Shown: one piece after another, positions 1 to 10,789 of the stretch
How the letters are laid out: the number at the start of each line of letters is the position of its first letter
How positions within the stretch are numbered: the first letter of the stretch is position 1
Assembly: GCA_020137815.1 (NCBI GenBank)
Contig: CM035354.1
Coordinates: 2,371,495 to 2,435,494, forward strand
Direction of reading: 5' to 3'
DNA from: Hormiphora californensis
Lineage: Eukaryota; Ctenophora; Tentaculata; Cydippida; Pleurobrachiidae
DNA length: 64,000 bases
The notes under the pieces: generated by a model
What the model was told of the DNA's origin: nothing
Database searches by the model: none
What the model saw: only the letters and a program-made list of their open reading frames with translations
Program-made: the position numbers and the translations under genes

Positions 1-3000
1 GTTGACGAAGATGTGTTGCAGCTGGTATGCCAGCAGGATACAGGTAGAGGTCAAAAACCACTGAGCGCATGTATATGGGGGAAGTAACATAGGGGGGGGG
101 GTAAATAGAGATTAAACCTAGTCACCAAGAGAGTTGAAAATGTGGCATTTGAAACGTAAACAAAAGCTATCATACGAAGTAGATTGTCTAATCTCATATG
201 GGATAGAATTCCATGCTTTAACAGATCGGTAGAAAAAACTGTTACGGAAAGTACTGGTGCAAGGGTCAACAGTACACTTGATAGTTGTAGTATCGACCCC
301 GTCAACAATATCTTTATTCAGTCTAGACCTGTATGAGTAATCCGTAGGGAGAATATAACAAATATAACCCGGGAGGCCGTACGGAGCTAGGCCATGGATA
401 ATCTTGAATAAAAGTTTCATATCGTTGAAATAAAATTGCTCACGAATGGGTAAAATACGAAGAGTCACTAGTTTATCGTAATAATCACGCTCACTCCAAC
501 TATCAAGGGGGCTAACACCATACACCCACTTAATGCATCTTTTTTGAGCAGCCTCCAGATCATTGAGAACACCCACGTGGTGTGGGGTCCAGATTGGAGA
601 GCAGTGCTCAAGAAATGAGCGCACCAGGGTAACATAGAGGGTACGTTTTTGGTGTGGGTTTACAATCATATACATAGTTCTACGTAATAAGTTGAATCTG
701 TCAGTAAACTTACCAAGAATGTACTGACAATGGTACCTCCAGTCGAGATCCCGGCATACATAGATACCGAGATCTCGCTGAATATCCACATTATCGAGCA
801 CAACTCCGGCAAGTTTGTAGGAGTAAAGATAGAAAGGTAGCTGACTCCAAGTGGCAACCCAATAGCTCGTTCGGGTAGAGACTACCTTACACTTACCCGG
901 GTGAAACACCATCTTATTGGCAACTGCCCAAGATTGTAGACAATCTACTGTGAACTGCAAATCCAAGTGTTCCTGTAGGCAGGCAACCTTACTCCATACT
1001 TTCAGGTCATCTGCATACAACAGCATTTTGGTGTTACCTACGAGGCACTCAGTGATGTCGTCAATAAACATAACAAATAGAAGCGGCCCTAGCAAACTAC
1101 CCTGGGGAACACCACTAAGAACTGAGAGAAAAGAAGAAAAACACCCTCCTACAGCCACTCTTTGAGTTCTACCCATAAGATACACCCTGATTAATCCCAG
1201 AAGTTTGCCATCAATACCAAATCTATTACGGATTTTACTCAGAATCAAGTCGTGATTAACTGAGTCAAACGCCTTGGAGAAATCAAAATATATAATATCG
1301 GTAGCAACTCTCTCATTATCATTAGAAATCAAATCATCGAGGAACAGGACGAGTTGAGTCAGACACGACCTACCAGGTAGGAAACCATGCTGTCTACTGT
1401 CAAGCTTACTAATACAAACGCTAAGTAAACGGTTATAAATCAATCTCTCTAGGATCTTCATAATGATACAAGTAAGCGATATAGGTCTGTAATTGCGCAC
1501 ATCCTTGGTGTCCCCCGACTTATGTACAGGCACCACATTAGCAGCTTTCCAGATGTTAGGAAGAGCAGAACTATTGTATGCCTGGTTATAAAGTATCGAG
1601 AGGGGATGCGCCAAGGGACCAGCACATTCCTTATAGATAACGCTATGAATGTCGTCAGGGCCTGCAGCTTTGCGAGCATTAAGCTTAGACAAAACATCGT
1701 AAATCTCACTAGCACTGAACTCCATAACGTAAACATTATCAGTAATATCCGGTAACACACTATAATCACTAGCGGTAGAAAAATTAGATGCAAAACACTC
1801 GTTAAATAAGTTAGCTTGCTCAACCCCACTAGATCTAAAAACCTCTCCATTGTTAACAATAGGTGGAATACGTGTGGTCTTAGAGTTAACCTTGACCTGG
1901 CCCCAGAAGCGCTTGCTAACGCTATCTCTGTTGTCCATGTCAAGGCTCCCCCTGAGCTTCACATCCTCCAGACGCTTCAAACTTGCCCTGGCGGCCTTCC
2001 AATTACTCAGGTCAATCTCACTACCGGTCCTTTTGGCTCTAAGTCTAAGATTCTCCTTTCTCTTTCTGGCATGCTCCCACTCCATATCGCGTCCAAGAGG
2101 TGCAAGCGATGGCTTGGTAATCTTGGTCGGGATATGAGTCTCGGAGAGATCATTAATGAGACTGTGGAAAGCATCCCAGTTAGAGTGGATATCTCCGGAC
2201 AGGACCCTCAGCCAGTCAATAAAACTAAGATCAGCTTTAAAGCCCTCCCAGTTAGCCAAATCAAAACACTTGATCTTCCTACGAACAACAGTAGTACGCT
2301 TCACATCAAAGTTAATATTAAACGATATAGCAAAATGGTCACTGAGGCAGAGCTCATGCTGATCATGTATACTAATATTTGACACACACCTGGGATCATT
2401 AGAGAAAAGCAAATCTAAAGTATTACCCTTGCAGTGAGTGGGGGAATTAATGAACTGTGAATGACCGAGGTCACCCATCAGATAAGAGAGAAAGAGTTCC
2501 TCCACTCCACTGCGTGGCTGGGCCTCAGGCCAAATAATTCCAGGAAAGTTAAAATCACCAATAATAACATGCATACAGAACTTTCTACTCTGGAATAAAA
2601 TATCAAAATGCTCTTTAAAAGAATCAAAATTAACAGAACCAAGATTTCCTACCCTGTAAAAAGTAGAGATACAAAGCTTCTTGCCGGAGGGAAAAGAAAG
2701 AAAAATAGATAGAAGCTCCGCTCTCACGCTGACCTTAGAAAACTTAAAGCTAGAAACATCTAAGTCCTCTTTATGGGCAATGAGCACCCCACCCCCGTTC
2801 CTCCTAAACTTTCTAGGGTTCGATGGATCATGGGGATGAGATTGCTCACTCCTGTCAACACGATAAACTTTAAAATTACGGGGGAAAATACAAGAAGAGC
2901 TAATTTTAACTTTCAGCCAGGTCTCGTTGAAGATAACGATATCAAAATCATGTCGGTAGACAAAATCCCGGATCTCACCAACCTTAGTCATATCCAGAGG

Positions 3001-3030
3001 TGGCGAGTCAGATGTTAACGATGTTCATAT
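1..3030 (-). mobile_element. CR1/L2-like non-LTR retrotransposon copy
   Basis: Minus-strand LINE-type element. The ORF (118-2991) is described separately; 1-117 would be the 3' untranslated part running off the window edge. The 5' end is probably truncated or rearranged: just upstream of the first usable Met (about 2992-3030) the frame soon meets a stop, and a sequence resembling the usual start of such endonucleases appears only in another frame. The element abuts a foldback repeat at 3.06-3.21 kb. No target-site duplication can be defined because one end is off the window. Confidence 0.85.
118..2991 (-). CDS. LINE ORF2-type protein: endonuclease + reverse transcriptase
   Basis: A 957-residue open frame with no internal stop. 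The N-terminal apurinic-type endonuclease (EEP fold) shows NETWL (Glu23), GDFNFPG (about residues 148-154) and SDHFAIS (about 217-223), the expected catalytic/metal-binding blocks. The reverse transcriptase follows: KAAGPDDI, NYRPISL, a first aspartate motif FDFSKAFDSV (about 565-575), GVPQGSLLGPLLF, and the catalytic YADD at about 659-662. The C-terminus (EAAQKRCIKWVYG) is typical of CR1/L2/Rex1-like elements; no RNase H domain is seen. Such proteins nick target DNA and copy their own RNA at the nick. The intact frame implies recent activity. Clade assignment beyond 'CR1/L2-like' is inference. Confidence 0.93.
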   Translation of the reverse strand: MTKVGEIRDFVYRHDFDIVIFNETWLKVKISSSCIFPRNFKVYRVDRSEQSHPHDPSNPRKFRRNGGGVLIAHKEDLDVSSFKFSKVSVRAELLSIFLSFPSGKKLCISTFYRVGNLGSVNFDSFKEHFDILFQSRKFCMHVIIGDFNFPGIIWPEAQPRSGVEELFLSYLMGDLGHSQFINSPTHCKGNTLDLLFSNDPRCVSNISIHDQHELCLSDHFAISFNINFDVKRTTVVRRKIKCFDLANWEGFKADLSFIDWLRVLSGDIHSNWDAFHSLINDLSETHIPTKITKPSLAPLGRDMEWEHARKRKENLRLRAKRTGSEIDLSNWKAARASLKRLEDVKLRGSLDMDNRDSVSKRFWGQVKVNSKTTRIPPIVNNGEVFRSSGVEQANLFNECFASNFSTASDYSVLPDITDNVYVMEFSASEIYDVLSKLNARKAAGPDDIHSVIYKECAGPLAHPLSILYNQAYNSSALPNIWKAANVVPVHKSGDTKDVRNYRPISLTCIIMKILERLIYNRLLSVCISKLDSRQHGFLPGRSCLTQLVLFLDDLISNDNERVATDIIYFDFSKAFDSVNHDLILSKIRNRFGIDGKLLGLIRVYLMGRTQRVAVGGCFSSFLSVLSGVPQGSLLGPLLFVMFIDDITECLVGNTKMLLYADDLKVWSKVACLQEHLDLQFTVDCLQSWAVANKMVFHPGKCKVVSTRTSYWVATWSQLPFYLYSYKLAGVVLDNVDIQRDLGIYVCRDLDWRYHCQYILGKFTDRFNLLRRTMYMIVNPHQKRTLYVTLVRSFLEHCSPIWTPHHVGVLNDLEAAQKRCIKWVYGVSPLDSWSERDYYDKLVTLRILPIREQFYFNDMKLLFKIIHGLAPYGLPGYICYILPTDYSYRSRLNKDIVDGVDTTTIKCTVDPCTSTFRNSFFYRSVKAWNSIPYEIRQSTSYDSFCLRFKCHIFNSLGD

Positions 3031-3059
3031 TGTTTTTTTTTCAAACTGTTTTTCATCAA

Positions 3060-3212
3060 GCTGTTCAGTACTCAGTACAGTACTCAGTACACAGACGTTG
3101 CAGGCCCAGTACTGTATACAGTACTGTACTGCACTGCACTGTACTGTACTGTACTGTACTGTACTGGGCCTGTTGTAACTTGTTAACCTGCAACGTCACA
3201 CACTTCCTATAC
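3060..3212. repeat. GTACT-rich foldback repeat
   Basis: Runs of GTACT/CAGTAC (3065-3165) are enclosed by inverted segments: GACGTTGCAGGCCCAGTAC near 3094-3112 pairs with GTACTGGGCC near 3161-3171 and CTGCAACGTC near 3187-3197. The segment can fold into one hairpin. It sits at the truncated 5' side of the LINE. Confidence 0.6.
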
Positions 3213-3247
3213 ACTTACAGGGGTTGGGAGTGACAGAGCGGGGAAGT

Positions 3248-3347
3248 NNNNNNNNNNNNNNNNNNNNNNNNNNNNNNNNNNNNNNNNNNNNNNNNNNNNN
3301 NNNNNNNNNNNNNNNNNNNNNNNNNNNNNNNNNNNNNNNNNNNNNNN
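3248..3347. other. Assembly gap (100 Ns)
   Basis: Exactly 100 unknown bases, the conventional size for a scaffold join of unknown length. Order, orientation and distance of the two sides are therefore uncertain. Confidence 0.99.
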
Positions 3348-4636
3348 AAGGGGCCGGAAATACCGCAGGGGGAAATAAAAAAAAAGGGGGAATTTTTGCT
3401 AAAAAACCCGAAAAAAAGGGGGGGGGGAAAAAAACCCCCCCCACCAAAAAAAAACCCCCCAAAAAAAACCCCCAAACCCCCACCCCCCCCACCCCCCCCA
3501 CCCCCCATTTTACCACCACCACCACCAACCAACCCCCCTCCTTATCCCCCTCTTATCTCCTCCCTCCCTTCTACTCTATTTTTCCCCTCCTCTGTCCCCC
3601 TTCCCCTCCTATCCCCCTCCCCCTTTTGGTTTGCTTTAGGGCCTCACCCTTTTTGCTGGGATTTTACCAAAAATCCAATTTTTTTCACTGGTTTTACGGC
3701 ATTCTAGTTTGTGGGATATTCCCAATGATTGCGTTTTCGCTCTGCTTCACTGCGTTTTCACTCGGCCCCCCACTCTGCTTCACTCTGTTTTCATCTGCAT
3801 TCGCTTGCATTCACTCTGATTCGTCTGCTTTCCCCGCATTCATCTGCATTTTTTGCATTCACTCTGCATGCTCGTTTTCATGCGAAAACACATCGATTTA
3901 AGGATATGGGGGGGAGGGGTAGTAATCTGTTAAAATGATGTTTTAAAAGACTTTATTTTTTGGGTCAAATAAACGGGGTTTAAATGAATAAATAAAACAG
4001 ACTTGCTCACTATTATCATAGCGAGCGGTTGTTCATTCATCAATCGCACCAAATATGAGAAATAGTTGTACCTCAATTAGGAGACGGTCATAAGTTTTAG
4101 GAGTCAGGGGGACAGGGGTACTATCCTCTCCAATTATGCTGTCGCACCTCCCCAGGACAACTTCACCAGCACCTGTTGGGGGGGAGAGAGACAGAGAGAG
4201 AAGAGGAAAGGAAAGAGGAGGGAGAGGAAGAGGAGAGAGAAGAGGAGAGGAGAAAAAGGAGAGAGAGAGAGAGGGAAGAAGAGAGGGGTGGGGGGAAAAT
4301 AGAGAAAGGAGGGGAGAGAGGGGGGGGAGGGGGGGGGAGGAGGGGAGTAAGGGGGAGAGAAGGGGGGAAAAAAAAGGGAAAAAAAAAAGAACAGAGGGGG
4401 GGGAATAAGTAAAAGGGGGAAATTAGAGGCCAGACAGGCAATTTAAAACCCCCAGATTGCTTACACGCAAATATAGACGACAAAGCATTTCAGCACAGTT
4501 TGAGCTGCGAAATTTAGATTGACGTCGGGGCCTGGGCCGTATTAGTTTACCGTCACTCCAGACAAAAAAACATCACCCGGGGGGGGGGAAAAAAAAAAGG
4601 TAGTTTTGGGGGAAAAATCAAGAATATTCAACATAC
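3348..4636. repeat. Low-complexity, homopolymer-rich stretch; no gene seen
   Basis: Positions 3348-3540 are runs of A, C and G that look like poor consensus at a contig end. 3720-3890 is a degenerate short repeat around TCTGCATTCACTCTG. 4170-4415 is almost pure purine (GA/GGGGA) on the plus strand. 4560-4615 has long G and A runs directly next to the last recognisable PMCA exon. Long reading frames here are compositional artefacts. Confidence 0.75.
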
Positions 4637-5063
4637 CTTTGACAAACATTCTGAATCCAGTGTCCGTCTTCAACACAGTGGCCATACATTTCCGTTTACT
4701 ATTGAACGTGTACACTTTATAGAAATCTTCCTCTGTGTTCTTTTTCCTGATTGCTTCATAATCCTGACCAATCTGGCCAACGAATTGGAGAAGAGAACAC
4801 TCTGTCTTGTTTCCGAGGTGCTTGGGCATCTCGCCAGCCTTCGTTGGGGGCTAAAAGAGAGAGAGGGGGTGGCGTGAAAGAGAGGGGGAGGGGGCTGTGT
4901 GAGTGAGAGGAGGGTTGATGATTATATGCTGTGTGTATTGTGTAATGTTCGTGTTGAGTAGAGCAAGGAGAAATGAAAGAATGGAGCGCTCACTATAACA
5001 GCACGTGCCTTTCATTCTCCGCCAATTTATCTCCCTCACTGCCTAGATATCTCTCTTTCTTCC

Positions 5064-5135
<72 letters not shown>

Positions 5136-7531
5136 CTTCTCTACGCAACAGCACTTACAATGACTTTTGATGAGTAGCTGGAGTTGATAGACACGCTATC
5201 ACAGAACAAAGTCACAATTTCCGGACTCAGCATCTCGGGAGTTGGGGTATTTTTCATGAGTTTCCCGCGGAAGAAGCACTGGACAACGCTCATCCTGTTT
5301 GTTGTTAGGGTTCCTGGGGGGTTGTCATGTATAATGGTTGCCATGGCGACCAGGCCACTCTCTTACACACGCTCGAACACAGCTGCTAACATCTTGCACC
5401 TGTTTTGTTACTCATTCAACCAGTACACGCACTCACACACTCCATATCTTCCAAATCCAAAAACTCTATCTCTCCTAGAACTCCACAAACCTGTCTTGTC
5501 ACTGCAGATGGCGGTAGCGTTACCCATCGTCTCACAGGCATCCAAATGCCTCACCAAATTATTATCCTTCATCATTTTCTTAACCGAGTAAGCAAGGGAG
5601 ATGGTCACGGCAAGGGGTAGGCCCTCGGGGACGGCCACTACTAGAACGGTGACACCAATAATAAAGTAGTGTAGAAGATCCGACATGTATTCACTGCTCC
5701 AACCCTTGAACTTGCCATAAGTACCAGTTATAAGGTCAACTGTGGCTGCCGTACAATCTGCTTCAGTCATGGTAGTGTTCCAACGGGGGTATGCTGCGAG
5801 AAAAGAGATAGAGGTCTGTCATCACATTATACCTTACATTACCTTATTACATTCTGTGCTTATTTCTCTATCTTTTATCTATCTTTCTCTCCATGCTTTT
5901 TCTGTGTTTCCCTATCATTTATCTATCATTCTCTCTCTCTCTTACCACTGTCAGTTGCATTGCTTGAGGTAAGCCGGCAGCCGTCAATACCAAAAGCAAA
6001 GTGCGTCAAGCAGAATTTAATGATCAACACGAGTATGGTCAAGACGGCCGCGACAGTACCAAAGTATCCAATCTGGATGGCCAAACGGGTTAGTTTTCCC
6101 TGTAGCACGCTCTTCTCCTTCTTACTGGCAGATTTAACGTGCTTTTTTCCATTCCCGTTCATCATCTTCTCAGCTTCCTCGGGCACTTCTGAAAGGGGGA
6201 GGGGGCTTATGAAACAGAAGGGGATTTAATGCGACCAGGGGGTTAGGAACTTAAAAGATAAACTATTAGATAGATCGGGATTCGGCAATACACTGGGGAG
6301 ATAATTGTGGGCGGGGGGGGGGGGGTCAACACACACACACACAAATAAAGAGAGATGGAAAATATTCAAGTCTCTTTTGCAGGTTGCTCAATGAGGCTCC
6401 AAACCCACGTGTGAAACAAAACAACATTCAGTTTCACAATGTGCGTTTCATTAGGAAAGGTAAAACAGAGAATGTTTAAAACACACCCAATACACGCAAT
6501 ACCCATGAATGCACATATCTTACCCTCATCTTCGTACTCCGAATCAGATTCTAAATGATAACAGGTCAGCACAGAGACAAAATGCCTGCCACAATTGCAG
6601 CTCAAAACAAGTAATAGCTTGTCACACACACATAGCATATATTGTAGCTACAAGAACTAGATAGTGAATCCAAGAATAACAAGACACTTACCAACATCAT
6701 CATCCGAATCTTCGTCATCTTTTTCCGCCTCAATCAGCGTCATAATAATCCCAGCCTGAGAGTTGGGTCCCACGGCGGTAACCAGCATCTTACAGCTCCC
6801 CTCCATAACGCTCGTCCCTGAGAGCAGCATGGGATCTTTCTCCCGGTTCTTTTTGATGTGATCCGTCTCCCCGGTGAGAGTGCTCTCATCAATGGCCAGA
6901 TCATTGCCGGTCAGGTAGATACCATCAGCAGGAAGGATATCCCCATAACCCAGCTGGATAATCTCACCCACCACAACCTCCTTCGTGTACAACTTGATGG
7001 ACTCACCGTCCCTAATTACACTTATCATGGCATTATCATCCAACTTGGACTGCAAGGACCTGAACTGCCGCTCTTTTGAGTAGTCGTTACCCGCAGTTAC
7101 AAGAATGACAAGGCACACAGAGATGAGGATGGCGGCTCCCTCGATCCAGCCCGTTCCAGACATTTTCTCGACTGTCATCCAGAGGATTATACTGAAGACA
7201 GCGGCAACTACAAGGATAATAAGGGTTATATCCTGAGCAGCTTCGAGGCACAGATGAAGGAACGATTTGGGTGCTTTCGGTTCGACAAAGTTTTTCCCAA
7301 ATGCAGTTACTCGCTCCTCAATATCTTCAGCATCATCATTTTTCAATCCACTAGTTGCGTTTGATTTCAGCAACTTCACCAAGTTATCTATTCCCTCGTA
7401 TTTCTCCTCTATTATGTCCCGTCCGTCTGCGGAGCGGTTCTCCATGAGCTTCCTGAGCTCCTCAACGGTAGCACCAAACCCAGTCATATTGACCTCGAGC
7501 TTCTTCTTTTCTCTTTGGTGTACTACATATC
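4637..7531 (-). CDS. Plasma-membrane Ca2+-transporting P-type ATPase (PMCA), N-terminal part
   Basis: P2B-type calcium pump that exports Ca2+ across the plasma membrane. Six exons splice in phase: 7531-6692, 6550-6524, 6188-5946, 5793-5491, 5313-5159, 4850-4637. Visible parts in order: N-terminal tail (TVEELRKLM), AVFGKNF-like segment ([11 protein letters not shown]), TM1 and TM2, the A-domain loop [10 protein letters not shown] (TGE kept; final residue Thr instead of the usual Ser), the site-A linker and [13 protein letters not shown]3, TM4 with the Ca2+-site motif PEGLP, and the phosphorylation motif CSDKTG continued by TLTTNRM across an intron, then the start of the nucleotide-binding domain ([21 protein letters not shown]). 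Everything after FVKG (rest of N/P domains, TM5-10, calmodulin-binding tail) is absent: the next exons should lie at 3.3-4.6 kb, which is low-complexity sequence beside a gap. The exon at 7531 opens after an acceptor-like TTTACTAG, so the start may be Met at 7487 or in an upstream exon I did not find. Confidence 0.92.
5068..5132. repeat. (CT)n microsatellite
   Basis: Uninterrupted CT dinucleotides within a PMCA intron, close to the 5159 splice donor. Confidence 0.95.
6524..6550 (-). CDS. 27-nt PMCA microexon at splice site A
   Basis: A 27-nt segment encoding about ESDSEYEDE is flanked by an acceptor (ATTTAG) and a donor (GTAAGA). The exons on both sides and this one are all phase 1, so it can be skipped without changing frame. 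It lies between the A-domain exon and the [11 protein letters not shown] exon, the position where vertebrate PMCAs carry alternative splice site A. Alternative use is inference. Confidence 0.75.
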
Positions 7532-8925
7532 CTAGTAAAGAGGGGGGTTGTTATACGAGAACTATACTTTACAGTAATTATATATGATATATGCGCTATG
7601 ACTTATGTTATACATTATTGATTTGTATTGCATTGTGTATATTTCTGGGTATAGGGAGTTTATTATTCTCAACAAGCATTGTTCCCAATGTATACATTCA
7701 CACGTCTTGTTACAAGAAGGCGGAGAATTACGAGGCTGGAACTCTAATTAAAGCTGCACTGCAACTTGCAAGAGAGAAAGATAAATTAAAAAGCTTCTTG
7801 TGGGGTGGACACTGGACTGGGGAGAGGCTGTATATTATATTGGAGGAGTAATGTAATTATGTGGTGCTTCTCTCTCTCTCTAGCTCTCGAGAATCGGGGT
7901 ATTGAAATTAGCAGTATATAATATGCTACCAGTAGATGATATTGCACACACAAACACTGGCGTGTACAAAGGAGAAGCACAAGGAGAAGCACTATAGCTG
8001 TACACGAGAAAAGCTCTTTTCGAGAGAAGGAGAGAAACAGAACGCGTCAGGTAGAGGAAGAGGAGAAAAAGCAGAAAAAAGGAGGGGGGTAATGAAATAT
8101 AGGAACTTTCAGGAAACACAGTATGTAACCAATATATATCTGAATTAGCCAATTGGAGAACAGCAGAGCTGCTTTGAAACTCCAATTACAGCTTGAATGC
8201 AGCAAGCTTTGAAACAAAGCACACCCATTTAAAAAGTAAAATATGACTTAGCATGCTGTTAGCTGCACAAACGATCCATTACGTGGCATATAAGACAACA
8301 TAAAACTAAACATATTGTTAGGTCGTCCTAAAAATAGATCCGGAAAGAGACAAAACGGTACGAAATGGGCGGCACCAGCTTCCTTCCAGGGTAGGTTCGG
8401 GCGACCGTTAATGCAACAGCTCCGTGAAGCCCTTACCAAGCGTCCCACGAAACCCGAACTGCTGGTCTGAACTGCACGCTATTCTAACGACTAGCTCACA
8501 ACTTCAGGCCCGAACTCAAACACAAGCGTGACCCGTATAACCAACCGCTGGTTACCAGCGTTCAGCTCCATCTCGATAACTTCTATAAACGACATATTTC
8601 TGTTCGGAAGAACGAAAATTTGCAATCGAATGAAGACCATTCTCATCGCCATCAGGGGGTACAGGGGCAATAAATGGACACACTTTTGTAGCAAAACAAA
8701 CGATTTTCATCTTATTATCTGATTTATTTATACTTAACTTATTACACCCGAAAGAGTAAATTTTATTTTTATACCTATTCATGTAAATAATATGTACTGA
8801 CATATATTCTATTTGAACCGGTACCCCGGCCTTCGCAAAAAAAAAATCGAATGAAGAAAAACGAACCAGACAATATAAAATGATTAAATATTGGCCCCCT
8901 AATTAACCACTCAATAAAAAACCAC
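7532..8925. other. Intergenic/5' region, no gene recognised
   Basis: AT-rich sequence with no convincing coding similarity on either strand. It could hold the promoter and a short 5' exon of the minus-strand PMCA gene. A short plus-strand frame at 7591-7851 and a minus-strand frame at 8552-8803 have no recognisable features. Confidence 0.5.
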
Positions 8926-9559
8926 ATATGCAGGGTGTGAACTGCATGTCGTGTTTGCTAGTCGCGAGCGCGCTTGCGAGACAAGCAAACACGTCAAGGT
9001 TCATTAACAAGCATGCTGCTCAGTCATTTTAGATTTAATACACAATATAAGGATACCATGTAATAGGTGAGACTCTTGCCGTCACCCTCATTCAAGTCCC
9101 GTGAAAAACGGAGCAGTACACGCAAACTGATGCCCATTTTCCTCGCGTGACCCCGATTCAGCAGTTTGAGACACCAACTCTTTAGGGGGCCATATCTCAG
9201 GAACCAGACAAGACAGGAAAAATCGCCGTCTAACGAGGCGTACAGTTTTTAATCTAGTTTACCACTGTACCGGCCGTTTCACTCTCCGACCTAAAACAAA
9301 AATCGCAACCCCACAAAACTTCAAAATAATGAAATTCGCATCTCGCATGTCGTGTTGCATGTCGTGTCATGTTATTGACGCGCTCGCGTTCAACTCTCAC
9401 ACAGCGGCTGCAGAACATGGCGGGAAACATCGAGGAGTAGAGAGAGGGTCGGTGCCGAATCAAATATTTCTTGATCTTGATCTACTCCATCTCTCAGCTA
9501 TCCTACCCCTCATCAACTCGATCTCTCAGCTACCCTACCCCTAATCTAGTCCATCTCTC

Positions 9560-10768
9560 CGCTACCCTACTCCTCATCTACTCCATCTCTCAGCTACCCT
9601 ACCTCCCATTTACTCCATCTCTCATCTTACCTACCTCCCATTTACTCCATATCTCAGCTTCCCTACCTGCCATTTACTCCATCTCTCAGATACCCTACCT
9701 CCCATTTACTCCATCTCTCAGCTTACCTACCTCCCATTTACTCCATCTCTCAGCTTCCCTACCTCCCATTCACTCCATCTCTCAGCTTCCCTACCTCCCA
9801 TTTACTCCATCTCTCAGCTACCCTACCTCCCATTCACTCCATCTCTCAGCTACCCTACCTCCCATTTACTCCATCTCTCAGCTTCCCTACCTCCCATTTA
9901 CTCCATCCCTCAGCTTCCCTACCTCCCATTTACTCCATCCTTGCCTCCCATTTACTCCATCTCTCAGCTACCCTACCTCCCATTCACTCCATCTCTCAAC
10001 TACCCTACCTCCCATTTACTCCATCTCTCAGCTTCCCTACCTCCCATTTACTCCATCCCTCAGCTTCCCTACCTCCCATTTACTCCATCTCTCAGCTTCC
10101 CTACCTCCCATTTACTCCATCTCTCAGCTACCCTACCTCCCATTTACTTCATCTCTCAGCTTCCCTACCTCCCATTTACTCCATCGCTTACCTTCCCTAC
10201 CTCCCATTTACTCCATCTCTCAGCTTCCCTACCTCCCATTTACTCCATCTCTCAGCTACCCTACCTCCCATTTACTCCATTTCTCAGCTTCCCTACCTCT
10301 CATTTACTCCATCTCTCAGCTACCCTACCTCCCATTTACTCCATCTCTCAGCTTCCCTACCTCCCATTTACTCCATCTCTCAGCTACCCTACCTCCCATT
10401 TACTCCATCGCTCAGCTTCCCTACCTCCCATTTACTCCATCTCTCAGCTACCTTACCTTCCATTTACTCAAACTCTCAGCTTCCCTACCTCCCATTTACT
10501 CCATCTCTCAGCTACCCTAGCTCCCATTTACTCCATCTCTCAGCTACCCTACCTCCCATTTACTCCATCTCTCAGCTACCTTACCTCCCATTTACTCCAT
10601 CTCTCAGCTTACCTACCTCCCATTTACTCCATCCCTCAGTTTCCCTACCTGCCATTTACTCCATCTCTCAGCTACCCTACCACCCATTTACTCCATCTCT
10701 CAGCTTTCCTACCTCCCATTTACTTCATCTCTCAGCTTCCCTACCTCCCATTTACTCCATCTCTCAGG
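9560..10768 (+). repeat. 32-bp minisatellite, left array
   Basis: About 37 tandem copies of a 32-bp unit (CTACCTCCCATTTACTCCAT followed by CTCTCAGCTTCC) with scattered substitutions. Because 32 is not a multiple of three, three units give a 32-residue pseudo-repeat; the long open frames here reflect repetition, not coding. Confidence 0.95.
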
Positions 10769-10789
10769 GGTAGGAATGTTAGGATAAAT

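Noticed and set aside
1458-2382. Plus- and minus-strand frames of 160-190 residues overlapping the LINE
   Set aside because: Shadow frames of the reverse-transcriptase ORF with no independent similarity.
3224-3901. Open frames running through the N-gap with poly-Lys/Pro/Thr translation
   Set aside because: Homopolymer and N-run artefacts beside a contig end.
4136-4483. Arg/Glu/Gly-rich frames on the plus strand and Ser/Pro/Leu-rich frames on the minus strand
   Set aside because: Pure compositional effect of a purine-rich tract.
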